Of a stretch of DNA of 46,409 bases, positions 30,378 to 40,237 are shown piece after piece (position 1 is the first letter of the stretch; every line of letters starts with the position of its first letter). Under the pieces are notes generated by a model. It worked only from the letters and a program-made list of their open reading frames with translations. It was not told the origin of the DNA and made no database searches. The DNA is from Bacillus sp. JCM 19058 (GTDB taxonomy: Bacteria; Bacillota; Bacilli; Bacillales_H; Bacillaceae_D), in contig BAXO01000043.1 of NCBI GenBank assembly GCA_001310555.1, forward strand, positions 1 through 46,409, written 5' to 3'. The position numbers were made by a program, and so were the translations under genes.

Positions 30378-31264
30378 ATGGAAAATTCAAGTCCACTCAG
30401 TCAGTCTTCTATTGAAGCAAGCACTGTTACGTCAAAGTCGAACGTGGTATGGCGACTTTATCAAAATAAAGTAGCGTTTTTTTCGTTTTGTTTTATTGCG
30501 GTCGTTCACATCATTGTCTTTGCTATGCCTCTGTTCTGGCCATACCAGCCAGAGGAACTAACCGGTTCAGGAGCCCTAGCCAGCTGGTCTTGGATGCACC
30601 TTTCGGAACGGACGAATTGGGTAGGGATGTGCTTGCGCGACTTCTGCACGGTGGACGTGTGACGCTTACTGTCGGGCTAGCAGCGATGGTTTGCTCAATT
30701 TTTATCGGTGTGCTCGTCGGAGCGTGTGCCGGTTTTTTTGGTAAGGTAATAGAGTCAGTATTAATGCGTATAACAGAAGCAATGATGGCAATTCCTAACT
30801 TCTTCTTAGTACTTGTAGCTCTGACCGTTCTTGGAAAAAGTCCGATTATGGTCATTATCGTGATTGCATTAACTAGTTGGATGGAAATTGCTCGTGTCGT
30901 GTATGGAGAAACATTGAAGTGGAAGGAATATGAATTTGTTGAAGCCGCGAAAGCTTCAGGAGCGAAGGCATCACGAATTCTAACACACTATATTCTGCCA
31001 CAAATTGTACCATCGATTATCGTCTCAGCGACGCTTTGCATTGCGATGGCTATCTTAACAGAAAGTGCAATCAGTTATTTGGGACTGGGCATCCAGCCTC
31101 CTACTCCAACATGGGGAAATATGCTGCAAAATTCACAGCAATATATTTGGACAGCCCCTATTCTTGGCGTGCTACCAGGAATTGCGATCACTTTAATCGT
31201 ATTGGCGTATAACTTCTTAGGCGATGGATTACGCGATGCTCTAGATCCGAAAAATACAAAGTAA
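30378..31264 (+). CDS. Peptide ABC transporter permease, DppC/OppC type
   Basis: Second integral membrane subunit. The N-terminal part has one helix (FFSFCFIAVVHIIVFAMPLF), then the hallmark APFGTDELGRDVLARLLHGGR after a frame break near 30592. The EAA loop is EYEFVEAAKASGAKASRILTHYILPQIVP-like, and the C-terminus reads GDGLRDALDPK, which is typical. About 296 residues. It follows oppB by 36 bases with GGAGGTG as binding site. Confidence 0.88.
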
Positions 31265-31279
31265 AGAGGAGAGTCTGAT

Positions 31280-32109
31280 ATGGAGGCACAAATAAACGGC
31301 AATAAGCTTTATTATGAGGTGCACGGCAACCAGGACGGAGAAACCATTTTCTTTATTCATGGTGCACCAGGATTAGGTGATTGCAGAGGAGATATTAAAG
31401 CCTTTTCTGAGCTTGGTGACACGTATCAGCTCGTTTTTATCGATATGAGGGGATCTGGTCGTTCTGAGGGAAACCGTCCATTTACGCACGAACAGTGGAC
31501 TGCAGACATTGAAGAGCTTGCCGAAAGCTTGAGCTACCTGCAATTAAAATTCTCGGCGGCTCGTACGGAGGTTTTCTATCCCTCGAATATGCTATTCGCT
31601 ATCCCGAATCGGTCACACATGTCATATTGAGGGATACAGCAGCAAGCAATCAATTTGATGAATTATCTGTAAATCAAGCGTTAGAAGCTAATTTGAGCGG
31701 TGTGACTGAGGATGAGATTCTGCGCCTCTTTGACGGCCAAGTCAATTCAAACGAAGAACTGAAAAGAGTTTTTACTGCACTTCAACCACTTTATACAGTT
31801 GAGTTTAACGCGGAAGCAGTTCAAAAGCGGATGGATGAAATTTATTATCGTTATGAAACGCATAATGATGCATTTCGTTACAATAAGCCGAATTATAATA
31901 TTGTCGATAAGCTCTCTTCCATTCGGGTACCTATGCTAGTAACCGTCGGTAGACATGACTGGATTACACCGGTTGTTTGCTCGGAAACGATAGCTGAACA
32001 CGTACCGAATGCGCAATTGGTAATTTATGAAAATAGTGGTCACTCCCCTCACCTCGAGGAAAATCAGTCGTATCTCAAATGTGTAAGAGAGTTTCTGCAG
32101 ACTAACTAG
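31280..32109 (+). CDS. Alpha/beta hydrolase, proline-iminopeptidase-like
   Basis: Last gene of the peptide operon. The oxyanion region is FFIHGAPGLGD, the nucleophile elbow is ILGGSYGGFLSLEYA after correcting a break near 31548, the acid is in VGRHDWITP and the histidine in NSGHSPHLEE. The order and the FIDMRGSGRS motif match the S33 family, whose members remove N-terminal proline or hydrolyse other small amides and esters. About 276 residues. With the dipeptidase it suggests intracellular degradation of an imported peptide, perhaps one containing proline; that part is inference. Confidence 0.82.
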
Positions 32110-32190
32110 CAATATCCAACTATACTTAAAGCGCTCAAAAATCTCTACCTCTACTAAGATTAGAAACATGTACTAGGATACAGAGGGGCA

Positions 32191-32230
32191 AGCAAGATTA
32201 CAATAGATGTGTAGTAGTCTTGCTTTTTTC
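32191..32230 (+). terminator. Rho-independent terminator of the peptide operon
   Basis: AGCAAGA (32191-32197) pairs with TCTTGCT (32218-32224), directly followed by TTTTT. It lies 81 bases after the hydrolase stop. The bases from here to 32464 hold no convincing gene; a 77-codon minus-strand frame overlapping the terminator has no supporting signal. Confidence 0.8.
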
Positions 32231-32464
32231 TGTGAACCTTGTTACGCCATTCGATTCGCTGTCTTTTCCGTTGGCTAAGTTGCGCTGGCAATACTTGTTT
32301 TTTTAATGTAAGGCGTGAATGGCTCGAGCATAATTCATGGCGCAGGGCTCTCTTTTTCTCAGTTATCCAATTCAAATTGGTGCAAATAATCATAATAAAA
32401 GGTAAGAAGCAAGTAATTGAAAAAAAAACGGTATGTTAATTCGCGTATTCAGACAAAGCCAAAC

Positions 32465-32970
32465 TTACAAATCAATGTTCCCAAGTAATTCATTTTCGTA
32501 TTTTTCTTGATAGTTTCTTGCATCTTCCGATTGGCCTAGCGATTGATAGATGTTTACCATCTGCTTGAAAAATTCTGCTCTTTCAGCGCCATCCGTAATA
32601 TGAATCAAATCTTGTTCAGCTAATTGATAAAAGAGAATGGCCGAAAGATAGCATTGCTTCTTTTCGTGTATTTGACCATTGATTAAATTACTGAAGTATC
32701 TGAGCAACCGTTCCATTTCAAGGCTTGTCGCATTATCTTCTTTTTCTTGATCTTGTTTAAGCAATGTTTGTGCTCTCTGCTTTAGCTTCAAGAATTTATA
32801 ATCGATAACACCATAAAACGAGATGACTTTTTTTTATTCACTTTCGTTTGTTTTAATAGTTGTTCGATCTCCACTTTTAATAGAATAGCATTCATAAGAT
32901 CTCTATTCTCAATGCATTGATACCATTTAATACACATCTCTTCTATGTTTGCAGAAAACGCTTTAGCCAT
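32465..32970 (-). CDS. Short Rap-like protein: three-helix bundle plus first TPR only
   Basis: Resembles the N-terminal half of Rap proteins, which bind response regulators Spo0F or ComA and are inhibited by Phr peptides. The opening (NIEEMCIKWYQCIENRDLMN) and EIEQLLKQ match the Rap three-helix bundle; LLRYFSNLINGQ and LAEQDLIHITDGAERAEFF match the linker and first TPR. A break in a run of eight T near 32830 separates two frames; corrected, the linker reads KKKVISFYGVIDYKFLKLK. The protein stops after about 168 residues, against roughly 370 for full Raps, and nothing Rap-like follows. By my alignment the catalytic glutamine of Rap phosphatases is a lysine here. GGGAGTG precedes the ATG. Confidence 0.6.
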
Positions 32971-33236
32971 TACATGTCACTCCCTTGATTTTTTTTGAGC
33001 TTGTGCGGTTTGGAGAGTTTTATTACTGTAATTCGACGAGCGGATTTGCTAGACAGGGATTCGGTGGCGAACCTACGGTTACGGAAATGGGGACGCTTAA
33101 TATCTGGGTGCTTGCTGTCAGACTGAAGCCATTCCTGATATGAATAGTTGCCTTGATCGAGATTAGTGATAAACACTTCCATTTGAAAACGAAGGTGGGT
33201 TGCATGTTTATCAGTAGGTGGGGAGCGCGTTATCAT
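32970..33236 (-). CDS. Small basic protein of unknown family, coupled to the Rap-like gene
   Basis: An 88-codon frame whose stop shares one base with the Rap-like start (TAATG), a standard coupling arrangement. The product is basic at its C-terminus (SKSARRITVIKLSKPHKLKK) with an N-terminal part containing FQMEVFITNLDQGNYSYQEW. I do not recognise it. No signal peptide or membrane segment is visible, so it is unlikely to be a Phr precursor, which would also normally lie downstream of rap. No clear promoter precedes it. It could be spurious, but the overlap supports a real gene. Confidence 0.4.
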   Translation of the reverse strand: MITRSPPTDKHATHLRFQMEVFITNLDQGNYSYQEWLQSDSKHPDIKRPHFRNRRFATESLSSKSARRITVIKLSKPHKLKKNQGSDM

Positions 33237-33800
33237 AAGTATCAGGATAGCGCGCGAATTAATATGTTAATTTTCTGACATTTGAATGACTGTTATAAAT
33301 GGGACTGATGTCATGCTGTAATTACACCATATCAAAACGGTTATACGAAAAAAACGGGTAATTTACATACCTTAAAATATGAAGGCTTTAAATATCCATA
33401 AATAAGAACTAGAAGAAATATCTGTTTTAGTATGCCATTACTTAATATATTCAAAAAAATAGTTTGTATCTCATAGAAATAATCCAAAATTAATTTTAAT
33501 ATCCATAAAATTACTATTTGGAATGATTTTAATCCTTTTTATTTGCATTTTAAAAAGATTTTTGATTGAAACCCTGATTAAGACAAGTGAAATGACTATT
33601 AATGAGAATAAACGTTATAATTGGTAACAACGAGGTATCCGAGGTATACGTTTATCATTTTTACATTACATGATATATTATATAAATAATGTAAGTATTT
33701 TACTTTAGAATGGGAGGGCAGGGGTTGCAAAAATGGGGCGGTTTTTTCTTTTCTAACTTTAGAGCTTTAAACTAAAAAAGCGTTTAGTGGGTGATTAGCA
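33237..33800. other. AT-rich intergenic region upstream of the Rrf2 regulator
   Basis: About 560 bases with no gene visible. TTACATTA (33661-33668) and TAATGTAA (33687-33694) form perfect eight-base arms 18 bases apart, about 110 bases before the regulator start. A short direct repeat GAGGTAT occurs at 33632 and 33642. These may be regulatory; none matches the NsrR operator consensus closely. Confidence 0.35.
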
Positions 33801-34268
33801 ATGCAGCTTACAGCATACACAGATTATTCCTTACGCATGTTAATGTATTTGGCAGTTTTGCCAAAGGGAGAACTTGCAACGTTAAGAGAAATATCTAATG
33901 CTTATGGAGTTTCGATTAATCACTTAAAGAAAGTTCTTTTAACTCTTAGTAGAAAAGGTTTTGTTAAAACGGTTCAAGGAAGAAATGGAGGAATTCAACT
34001 GGCAATAGAGCCAGGCAATATCTCGATCGGTCAGCTCGTTCGTTCAATTGAAAATTTAGAAATTACTGATTGTTTTAAAGAGGATGGTTATTGTATTCTC
34101 TCACCGGTCTGCACATTAAGCCAAATACTAAACCTTGCACTAGAAGCTATGCTAGCAGTTTTAGATGAGCACACTTTAGGAGATTTAGTTGTGAATGAAG
34201 AACAACTCCAGAATTTGTTGTTTAGTAAAGCGAATCGGACAGAGCAAATTGTGAACGAAGAGGGATGA
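33801..34268 (+). CDS. nsrR: Rrf2-family iron-sulfur regulator, NsrR-like
   Basis: Likely nitric-oxide-sensing repressor. The N-terminus QLTAYTDYSLRMLMYLAVLP and the recognition region SINHLKKVLLTLSRKGFVKT, then GRNGGIQLA, match NsrR. Three cysteines (C91, C98, C104) lie in the segment DCFKEDGYCILSPVC, where NsrR binds its Fe-S cluster. Length 155 residues, intact. The usual partner gene hmp is not adjacent in this window. CymR and IscR are alternatives in the same family, but the cysteine spacing and the SPVC motif favour NsrR. Confidence 0.8.
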   Translation: MQLTAYTDYSLRMLMYLAVLPKGELATLREISNAYGVSINHLKKVLLTLSRKGFVKTVQGRNGGIQLAIEPGNISIGQLVRSIENLEITDCFKEDGYCILSPVCTLSQILNLALEAMLAVLDEHTLGDLVVNEEQLQNLLFSKANRTEQIVNEEG

Positions 34269-34911
34269 ACTTGATGAAACGACGTCAATCAAATTCAGTC
34301 TGAAAAAGATCTCGACGTTAAGCTAAAAATTGATCGACAAGTCGTGTATTGTTATGAAAGCTATAGTATCTCATCAAAGTTTATAACGCTTTCAAATTGA
34401 AATCATGTTGTATAATCTATTAAATTCCCCTAAAAATGAAATGTCACGCTCTGTAGAAAAAGTCGTACGAAAATCCCCGATTCCCGGGCAATACCCCAAA
34501 AATGGAGTTGGAGCAAATAGATAGATAGAAAATCGCTGCCTGTACATCCCAGATTAGTTCAACGACAGTCGGCAGAGGATGAAGAATTGATGGAAGGTGC
34601 GATTATCAAAAGCATGTCTAGTATAATATGCCTAATGAAGCGTTTCGAACACCAACCATCAGAGATTTTAAAATACGCAAAAGTTTTGTGAAAAAGTTCA
34701 ACATAGCATTAATAAAAAACGAGTATTCTATATATTCGTTTTATTTTTGGAATGCATGCTATATTGGAAGTACAATTTTTTCCTTAAAAATGATACAAGA
34801 AGGAAATGGAGGAATTCAGAGCGAAGCAGTAAATGAGGATATATAGAATTCTAGTAATAGTTTGTTAGCGTACAGAAATCATCTAAGCTCGATTTTGGAG
34901 GGAGAATGATT
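34269..34911. other. Intergenic region with short uninterpreted ORFs
   Basis: About 640 bases between the regulator and sleB. An ATG at 34405 opens 39 codons (ending in SPIPGQYPKNGVGANR), and the adjacent frame then stays open for about 55 codons to 34691 with a text that looks coding (QRQSAEDEELMEGAIIKSM). A third short frame runs 34628-34846. One indel near 34520 would join the first two. I do not recognise the product; a decayed gene is possible. Confidence 0.25.
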
Positions 34912-35530
34912 ATGAAACAAATCATAGCTATAATCGGAATGGCGTCGATCCTTTTCTTTCTTAATCCTTTCGATATTCAAAAGGTAAAAGCAGCCTTACT
35001 GGTGTACGGTAGTACAGGCGAGCGAGTCGAAGAAATTCAATATACTTTAAATCAGTTAGGGTATTTGCATACGCAGCCGACCGGTTATTACGGACCTTTG
35101 ACGCAAGGAGCTGCCCGAGAGTTTCAACAGGATTTTAATTTGGCAATTGACGGGATTGTCGGACCAGAAACCCAACAGGCGCTGAAGAATGTCGAAATGA
35201 TGGCAAGGGTAGTCCATGGCGAGGCAAGAGGAGAGTCGTATGAGGGTCAAGTAGCAGTAGCTGCCGTGATCTTCAACCGGGTCAGGGATTCGGAATTTCC
35301 AACAAATATAAGCGATGTTATTTTTCAAAGAAATGCTTTCACAGCAGTTTCTGATGGACAATATGATCTTCCTCCCAATCAATATGCATATCAGGCTGTA
35401 AAGGATGCAAGGTTAGGCTGGATCCATCGTATGGGTCTACATATTACTATAACCCGAAAACCGCTACGTCCCCTTTCATTTTCACGCGGGAGCCTGTGAT
35501 CACTATTGGGAATCATTTGTTTGCAGAGTA
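34912..35530 (+). CDS. SleB/YkvT-like cell wall hydrolase with peptidoglycan-binding domain
   Basis: Probable lytic transglycosylase for spore cortex or cell wall. An N-terminal hydrophobic signal is followed by a PG_binding_1 domain (about residues 30-95, with GERVEEIQYTLNQLGYL and DGIVGPETQQAL) and a SleB catalytic domain starting MARVVHGEARGESYEGQ, with the catalytic glutamate. The frame breaks near 35419 (a missing G); corrected, it reads GWDPSYGSTYYYNP and ends at 35530. About 206 residues. TTGGAGGGAG supports the ATG at 34912 over one at 34906. No ypeB partner is present, so this is likely a stand-alone homologue rather than sleB itself. Confidence 0.82.
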
Positions 35531-35797
35531 GGACGAGCGTGACTCAAGCCGGAATTCAACCCGCTTGAAAGTGCCGGGCGGCTTGCAACACATCATATGA
35601 TTTGGTGCGGGCAAAAAAACAATGACAATCCTGAAGCGATATTAATACCGTTATAGGGACTATTCCCAACTTCCAACGCTTGGAGGAAGGGATCATATCA
35701 TTTTGAAATGGGATGAAGCATAAAACGTGGTAGAACATCAAAAACGTTTGAGCGTCTTCCACTTTTGAAACGTGTCATTTGCATTTTGGGATACAAT

Positions 35798-35850
35798 TGG
35801 GCAGCTGGAGTTTACACTTATTGTGTGTACTCTAGCTGCCCATTCCTATT
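35798..35850. terminator. Long hairpin terminator between convergent genes
   Basis: TGGGCAGCT (35798-35806) pairs with AGCTGCCCA (35834-35842), and the stem continues inward through GAGT/ACTC with one G-T pair. A T-rich tail (TTCCTATTT) follows on the plus strand. It sits between the converging sleB-like and DUF4064 genes. The remaining bases of 35531-35940 hold no convincing gene. Confidence 0.65.
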
Positions 35851-35940
35851 TAGAACCAGCTCTTCAGCTGTCACGATTTACCGTTTAAGGAATTCGAACT
35901 GCATACTCCATCATGATTAGAAGGGATTGCTACAGTGTCG

Positions 35941-36384
35941 TTAAAGCGTAGCCCTATGATCCCCCTTTGAACGATGCTTTACGAGGATACTACTTGCTGA
36001 AATCAAATAAAGTATTGCAGGGACAAGGGGTAAAATCATCGACCAAAATAGTGCTGTTGCAACAATAGCACTCCCTAAAAATAGCAAAGCAGACAAAATT
36101 GCTTTTTTCTTTAGAAGGATTAAAGCCGCAACTCCCGCCAAAGCTAAGACAGCGAGCAGGGCAGCGTCGAGAGTATAATTAGCATCCTCCATCTGTTCAA
36201 AGAAACCTGAAAGCTCTTCCTCGGTAAATTGTTCATTGATCTCCTCGTTCTTTATTTCCTCGCCCATGATTTCCTGGAAATTATCATTGGTGATCAAAGC
36301 ATTAAACAAAAGCATTAGACCTGCAATGACAATAAAGCATACGATTCCAATAATCCCAGTGATTTTTTCTAGATATCGATTCAA
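35941..36384 (-). CDS. DUF4064-type small membrane protein
   Basis: 147 residues with an N-terminal helix (GIIGIVCFIVIAGLMLLF), an acidic loop (roughly residues 35-68, rich in Glu) and further helices in the C-terminal half (LLAVLALAGVAALILL, then two more). This matches small DUF4064 membrane proteins of Bacillus; no function is known. It lies 29 bases downstream of the DUF418 gene, so they are probably cotranscribed. Confidence 0.65.
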   Translation of the reverse strand: MNRYLEKITGIIGIVCFIVIAGLMLLFNALITNDNFQEIMGEEIKNEEINEQFTEEELSGFFEQMEDANYTLDAALLAVLALAGVAALILLKKKAILSALLFLGSAIVATALFWSMILPLVPAILYLISASSILVKHRSKGDHRATL

Positions 36385-36413
36385 TTTTTATCCATCCTCT
36401 CAATAAGTTCAAT

Positions 36414-37596
36414 TTATTTAAATTTAAAGTTGGTACTGCTTCTCCAAATATACTCAAACGGACCTTGTTTGAAGTAGCGAAGCCAAGCGAAAGAAAAGAA
36501 GATTAATAGTGTTGAAATCAGCAACCATACCGCCAAGACGACCCAGGTATTACTATAAAAGCCTATGCCGAAACCCCATCCGTAAAATAGAATGGAAGCG
36601 ATAATATTTTGTAAGATGTAACAGCTTAATGCGACTTTTCCTACTTTTTCTAGTGCATGCATAAAAAAAGAATCATTGAATCTTACTAGAAGAAAAGAAA
36701 TCAAACCAATGTAACCTAATGACAGAATAGGTGCGAACAAGTAACGATCCGCTATGATCATAAAATCGGCAAAAGGAGTAAGCACAATTGCATTTAAAGG
36801 AAGTCCCAATCCCATCCCCCACTTTAACAGCTTCATCCGTTTCAATCTTCCGGATTCCGTCGGTGCAAAATAGCCATTTCGGACAAGCCAGGCACCAAGT
36901 AAAAATAAACAAATGTTAAAAGGAATGATCGTAATGGCTTCCATTCGTAATTCGAAAAAAATGACTGATTCGATAGAATACTTGTTCCTGATAACTTCCA
37001 TACAAAAAGAGTTCCGTTGTTTCTCTACTCATTCGCTGGAACACTCTTATCATCATATCTTGGATTTCTTCCAATCTAATCAGAACGGCGAATACAGTGC
37101 TTATTAGTAAAACGGCCGCCCCATGCAAGGTTCCCATTATCCACCCGATCCACTTTGCAGCTTTACCTCCTTTCTCAAGAATAATAGCTACAATCATGGC
37201 TGTTAACGCATAACTCATCAGAATGTCCGCCTGAAAGACGAAGAGGTAATGAAGCAGGCCGTCCATAAACAGGAGTATACAGCTCCTAATATACAGCCCA
37301 AGCCACTTCCGATTTGACTCCAAGTTCCTTTTCCGCTTAAGTTCAATCCCGGCTCCAAACAAAATCGTCAGCAGACCGAGAAATTTCCCATTAAATAAAA
37401 ACATCAAAACCCGCTGGACAAAATCATCCAAAGAAGTGAAATAACCGAAACTTTCTTGTGATGAAGATGCATCACTCAAACTGAAGAACCAGATATTCAC
37501 GCCGAACGTTCCGATAATAGCAAGCCCTCTTAATATATCCAGTAAACGTATCCTCTCCAATGTCTTTTCCTCAGCCCTTTCAATGAAACATATCAT
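36414..37596 (-). CDS. DUF418 family membrane protein, YeiB-like
   Basis: Polytopic membrane protein, about 393 residues. It opens with RIRLLDILRGLAIIGTFGVN, the standard start of this family, contains GKFLGLLTILFGAG, and ends with the DUF418 domain including VGKVALSCYILQNII and FGIGFYS. A break near 36980 shifts the frame once. The ATG at 37596 is weakly supported; a TTG at 37560, after GAGGAAAAG, fits the family start better. Relatives are proposed transporters but the role is open. It is divergent from a MerR regulator. Confidence 0.78.
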
Positions 37597-37616
37597 TCAA
37601 GTATCTATACCAAGAG

Positions 37617-37635
37617 CATAAAGGTTAACCTTATG
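37617..37635. promoter_or_regulatory. Near-perfect palindrome between DUF418 and merR
   Basis: CATAAAGGTTAACCTTATG is palindromic apart from one extra A, with GGTTAACC at its centre. It lies 21 bases upstream of the DUF418 ATG and about 100 bases before merR. A regulator operator for the divergent membrane genes is plausible. Confidence 0.4.
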
Positions 37636-37672
37636 TTAAACGCAAGCCTCATTTTCAAAAAAAGTTTTGCCC

Positions 37673-37706
37673 TTGACGTAACGTAAAGAAGTATACTTTT
37701 ATAAAG
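37673..37706 (+). promoter_or_regulatory. Probable merR promoter with MerR-type dyad
   Basis: TTGACG (37673-37678) is a -35-like hexamer. TATACT (37692-37697) is 13 bases away and TATAAA (37701-37706) 22 bases away, neither a normal spacing. The GACGTAACGTAAAG between them resembles the dyad found in long-spacer promoters that MerR proteins untwist. Autoregulation is likely but the exact -10 is unclear. Confidence 0.4.
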
Positions 37707-37731
37707 AAAACTACACTGAGGAGTGAGCGAT

Positions 37732-38512
37732 GTGGAGGAGATGTACAGTATTGGCCAATTTGCTGCTCTAACAGGGGTAACAGAACGAGCACTTCGTCAT
37801 TACGATAAAAAGAACTTACTGAAGCCCACAAAACGAAATGAATACGGATACCGTTTCTACACAGAAAGAGATCTGATGCAACTGCAAAATATATTAGCTA
37901 TGAAATATCTGGATTACTCGTTGGATGATATTGCGGACTATCTTAATAAGTCCGGGGAAGACCTGTTGAGTTCATTAGATATGCAGACTAAATTTCTAGA
38001 ATCGAAAATGAAACATTTAGAACGAATATTAAAGACCATTCGCCACGTAAAAGCGGTGATTGAAGAAAATCAAAAACAGCAAGCCGATCGAGACCTTCTT
38101 CTTGCTTTGATTTATTCTATTCATTCTGAAAGCGAATTAAAAAAAGTGGATGTCTGATCACGTATCTAAATCTCTCATTGAGAAGTTGTATATGGAGGAA
38201 GAATCAGACGAAGAAAGGATTGAATTGGAGAAAAAGATCATCCGGATATTCGTCGATATGAAACAGTTTTATCAAGAAGGACGATCTCCGGAAGATGAGC
38301 TTGTACAAAAGAAAGCATTCGAATTCGTTTCAATATTATCGACAGGTTTTAAGCAAGCAACCCTGTCTGAGATAGAAAAGCTTGCAAATAGAATAGATGA
38401 GAAGCCACAATTTTCTTCATCACTTGTTGACAAAAAAGTTGAGGAATATATGTCTGAGGTACTGAGCAAATTGGATGCAGACAAAATGAAAGCCTTGAGA
38501 CTATCGAATTAG
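37732..38512 (+). CDS. MerR-family transcriptional regulator
   Basis: The N-terminal winged helix reads MYSIGQFAALTGVTERALRHYDKKNLLKP in two parts and is followed by a dimerisation coiled coil (roughly residues 75-115). A run of seven A at 38141-38147 breaks the frame; corrected, LKKWMSDHVSKSLIEKLY continues to 38512, giving about 259 residues with an acidic, helical C-terminal effector region. GTG at 37732 is eight bases after GAGGAG. The size and plan resemble Mta/TipA-like drug-sensing regulators; the effector is unknown. It is divergent from the DUF418-DUF4064 pair, which it may control. Confidence 0.8.
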
Positions 38513-38754
38513 CCTGTACCCATGCACCAGTAGCACCTTCTTCGGGTCGTTTAACTCAATCGACATTTCGTTGTCATTTAAAATAACGATCAATCTTTTT
38601 GTTTATGTCCAATATGGTTTATCTGGCGCTTTTACGGACGGTTTGATAGAGTAAAAGAGAAAAATAATAGGTAGCGTCAAAAGTTATATGGAACTATTCA
38701 AAGTGAATTTCCAGATTACGGTTGAAAGACCTTCGAGCGACAGGGAGAGATATC

Positions 38755-40237
38755 ATGGAGCGTCAAATTGAAGTTGAAGGATCTGTAGATGAAAAGCCAC
38801 GCTGGCGGATAACATACTCGCATGCAAAGGCAAGAAGAGTAAAAGGGAAAAGTGGTTATGCCCTTGATCTGAGCGCTAATGCTTCAATACGAAAAGCCAC
38901 TTCTCAAAAGAATCCTTTAGAGGATCATATAGGTGACTTTACTGTTAGTGTATGGGTGAAGGGCGATTTACTGAGCGATTATGGGAATTACTCATTTGAT
39001 TTGATCGGAGCTACACATGATATTGATGATTGTAAGGATGGATGGAAGATAGGAGTTCAGGCTAGTGGTGCGTGGTATTGGCAAGTAACTGAAAAGGATC
39101 CTATTTCTTATGAGCCACAGCTATTCGACAATCCATTCGTGATGGGCAGTGGCATTTTCTTACCTTTACCTACTCTAATGAACAACAGGAAATTCGTCTG
39201 TATTACGATGGATTGAATGTAGGGATCTACAGTGTTTCCTTAAAGCCAAACCAAAGCTGGAATCTAGCCGAAGTGCTTTGGATTGGTGGACAAATGAAAA
39301 ATGATAACGATTGTGAATACTTTCCAGGGTTGATTGATGAGGTATGGATAGATGATCGAGCACTTACAGCTGAGGCGATTGGTAAGCGCTTTTCTCAACA
39401 TCATCACCTTGAGCCAATACTAGAAAAGCAGCTTCAAAACCTAAAGGTGATGACTTTCAATATATGGAATGGTGGGCGTGAAATGGGTGCTGAGATTGGT
39501 GTACAGCGCGTGATTGACGTCATAAAAGATAGTGGTGCAGATGTGATTATGATGCAGGAGACGTATGGATCCGGGCCAAACATTGCAGATGCTCTTGGAT
39601 ATTATTTCTACTTAAGAAGCTCGAATTTATCCATTTTAAGTCGCTATCCAATTACAGAGACATATCCATACTATCAACTTTCCACTGTGGCGGAGCGCGG
39701 ATTCGGTTGAATAACAAACAATATGTGAATGTATTTTCTATCTGGTTGCATTATTTAAGTGATTATGCGAGAGAGCTGCATCGGAATGACAATCTTAGCC
39801 AATCGCAGCTGCTCGAAGGAGAGCAGAAACGGCTAAATGAACTAGTAGAAATTATCAAAGAACTAGAGCCATTAGCTGTAAAATCAGAGCAAGAGCCACT
39901 TCTCTTGTGTGGAGATTTCAACAGTGGTTCCCACTTAGATTGGATCGAAGCAACTCAATCGCGACATAACGGGTATGTATTTCCCTTTCCAGAGTCTCTT
40001 GCATTAGCCGAAGCAGGGTATAAGGATACGTATCGTGAGCTTCATCCTGATCCAGTTGCTGATCCAGCCATTACTTGGCCAGTTACGGAGTTAGACGATT
40101 ATATTGCTGATCGTATTGATTTTATCTATCTTCTCGGCACAAAGCTTCACCCACGGTTTGCAAGGAAGATTGATACGCATTCTGTACGTTTTCCATCCGA
40201 TCATGCGGCGATTATAGTCGACTTCCACGTTCAATAA
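38755..40237 (+). CDS. LamG-like domain fused to endonuclease/exonuclease/phosphatase domain
   Basis: The first ~220 residues look like a concanavalin-type LamG domain (GKSGYALDLSANASI, FTVSVWVKG, LYYDGLNVG, GLIDEVWIDDRAL). The C-terminal half is an EEP-fold phosphodiesterase: VMTFNIWNGG (Asn), MMQET (Glu, metal), LLLCGDFNSGSHLD, DRIDFIYLLG and PSDHAAIIVDF (catalytic His). No signal peptide is seen, though LamG domains are usually extracellular; the N-terminus may be misread. Breaks lie near 39148 and 39705. About 494 residues. AGGGAGAG precedes the ATG. The substrate (nucleic acid, sphingolipid or inositol phosphate) is not apparent. Confidence 0.75.

Noticed and set aside
32160..32393. 77-codon minus-strand ORF beside the operon terminator
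   Set aside because: It overlaps the terminator hairpin, lacks a binding site and matches nothing I know.
32465..32970. Full-length Rap with a lost frame
   Set aside because: I looked past the stop in all three minus-strand frames and found no further TPR text, so the short form seems real.
35556..35762. 68-codon minus-strand ORF
   Set aside because: No start signal; the text is unlike a known protein.
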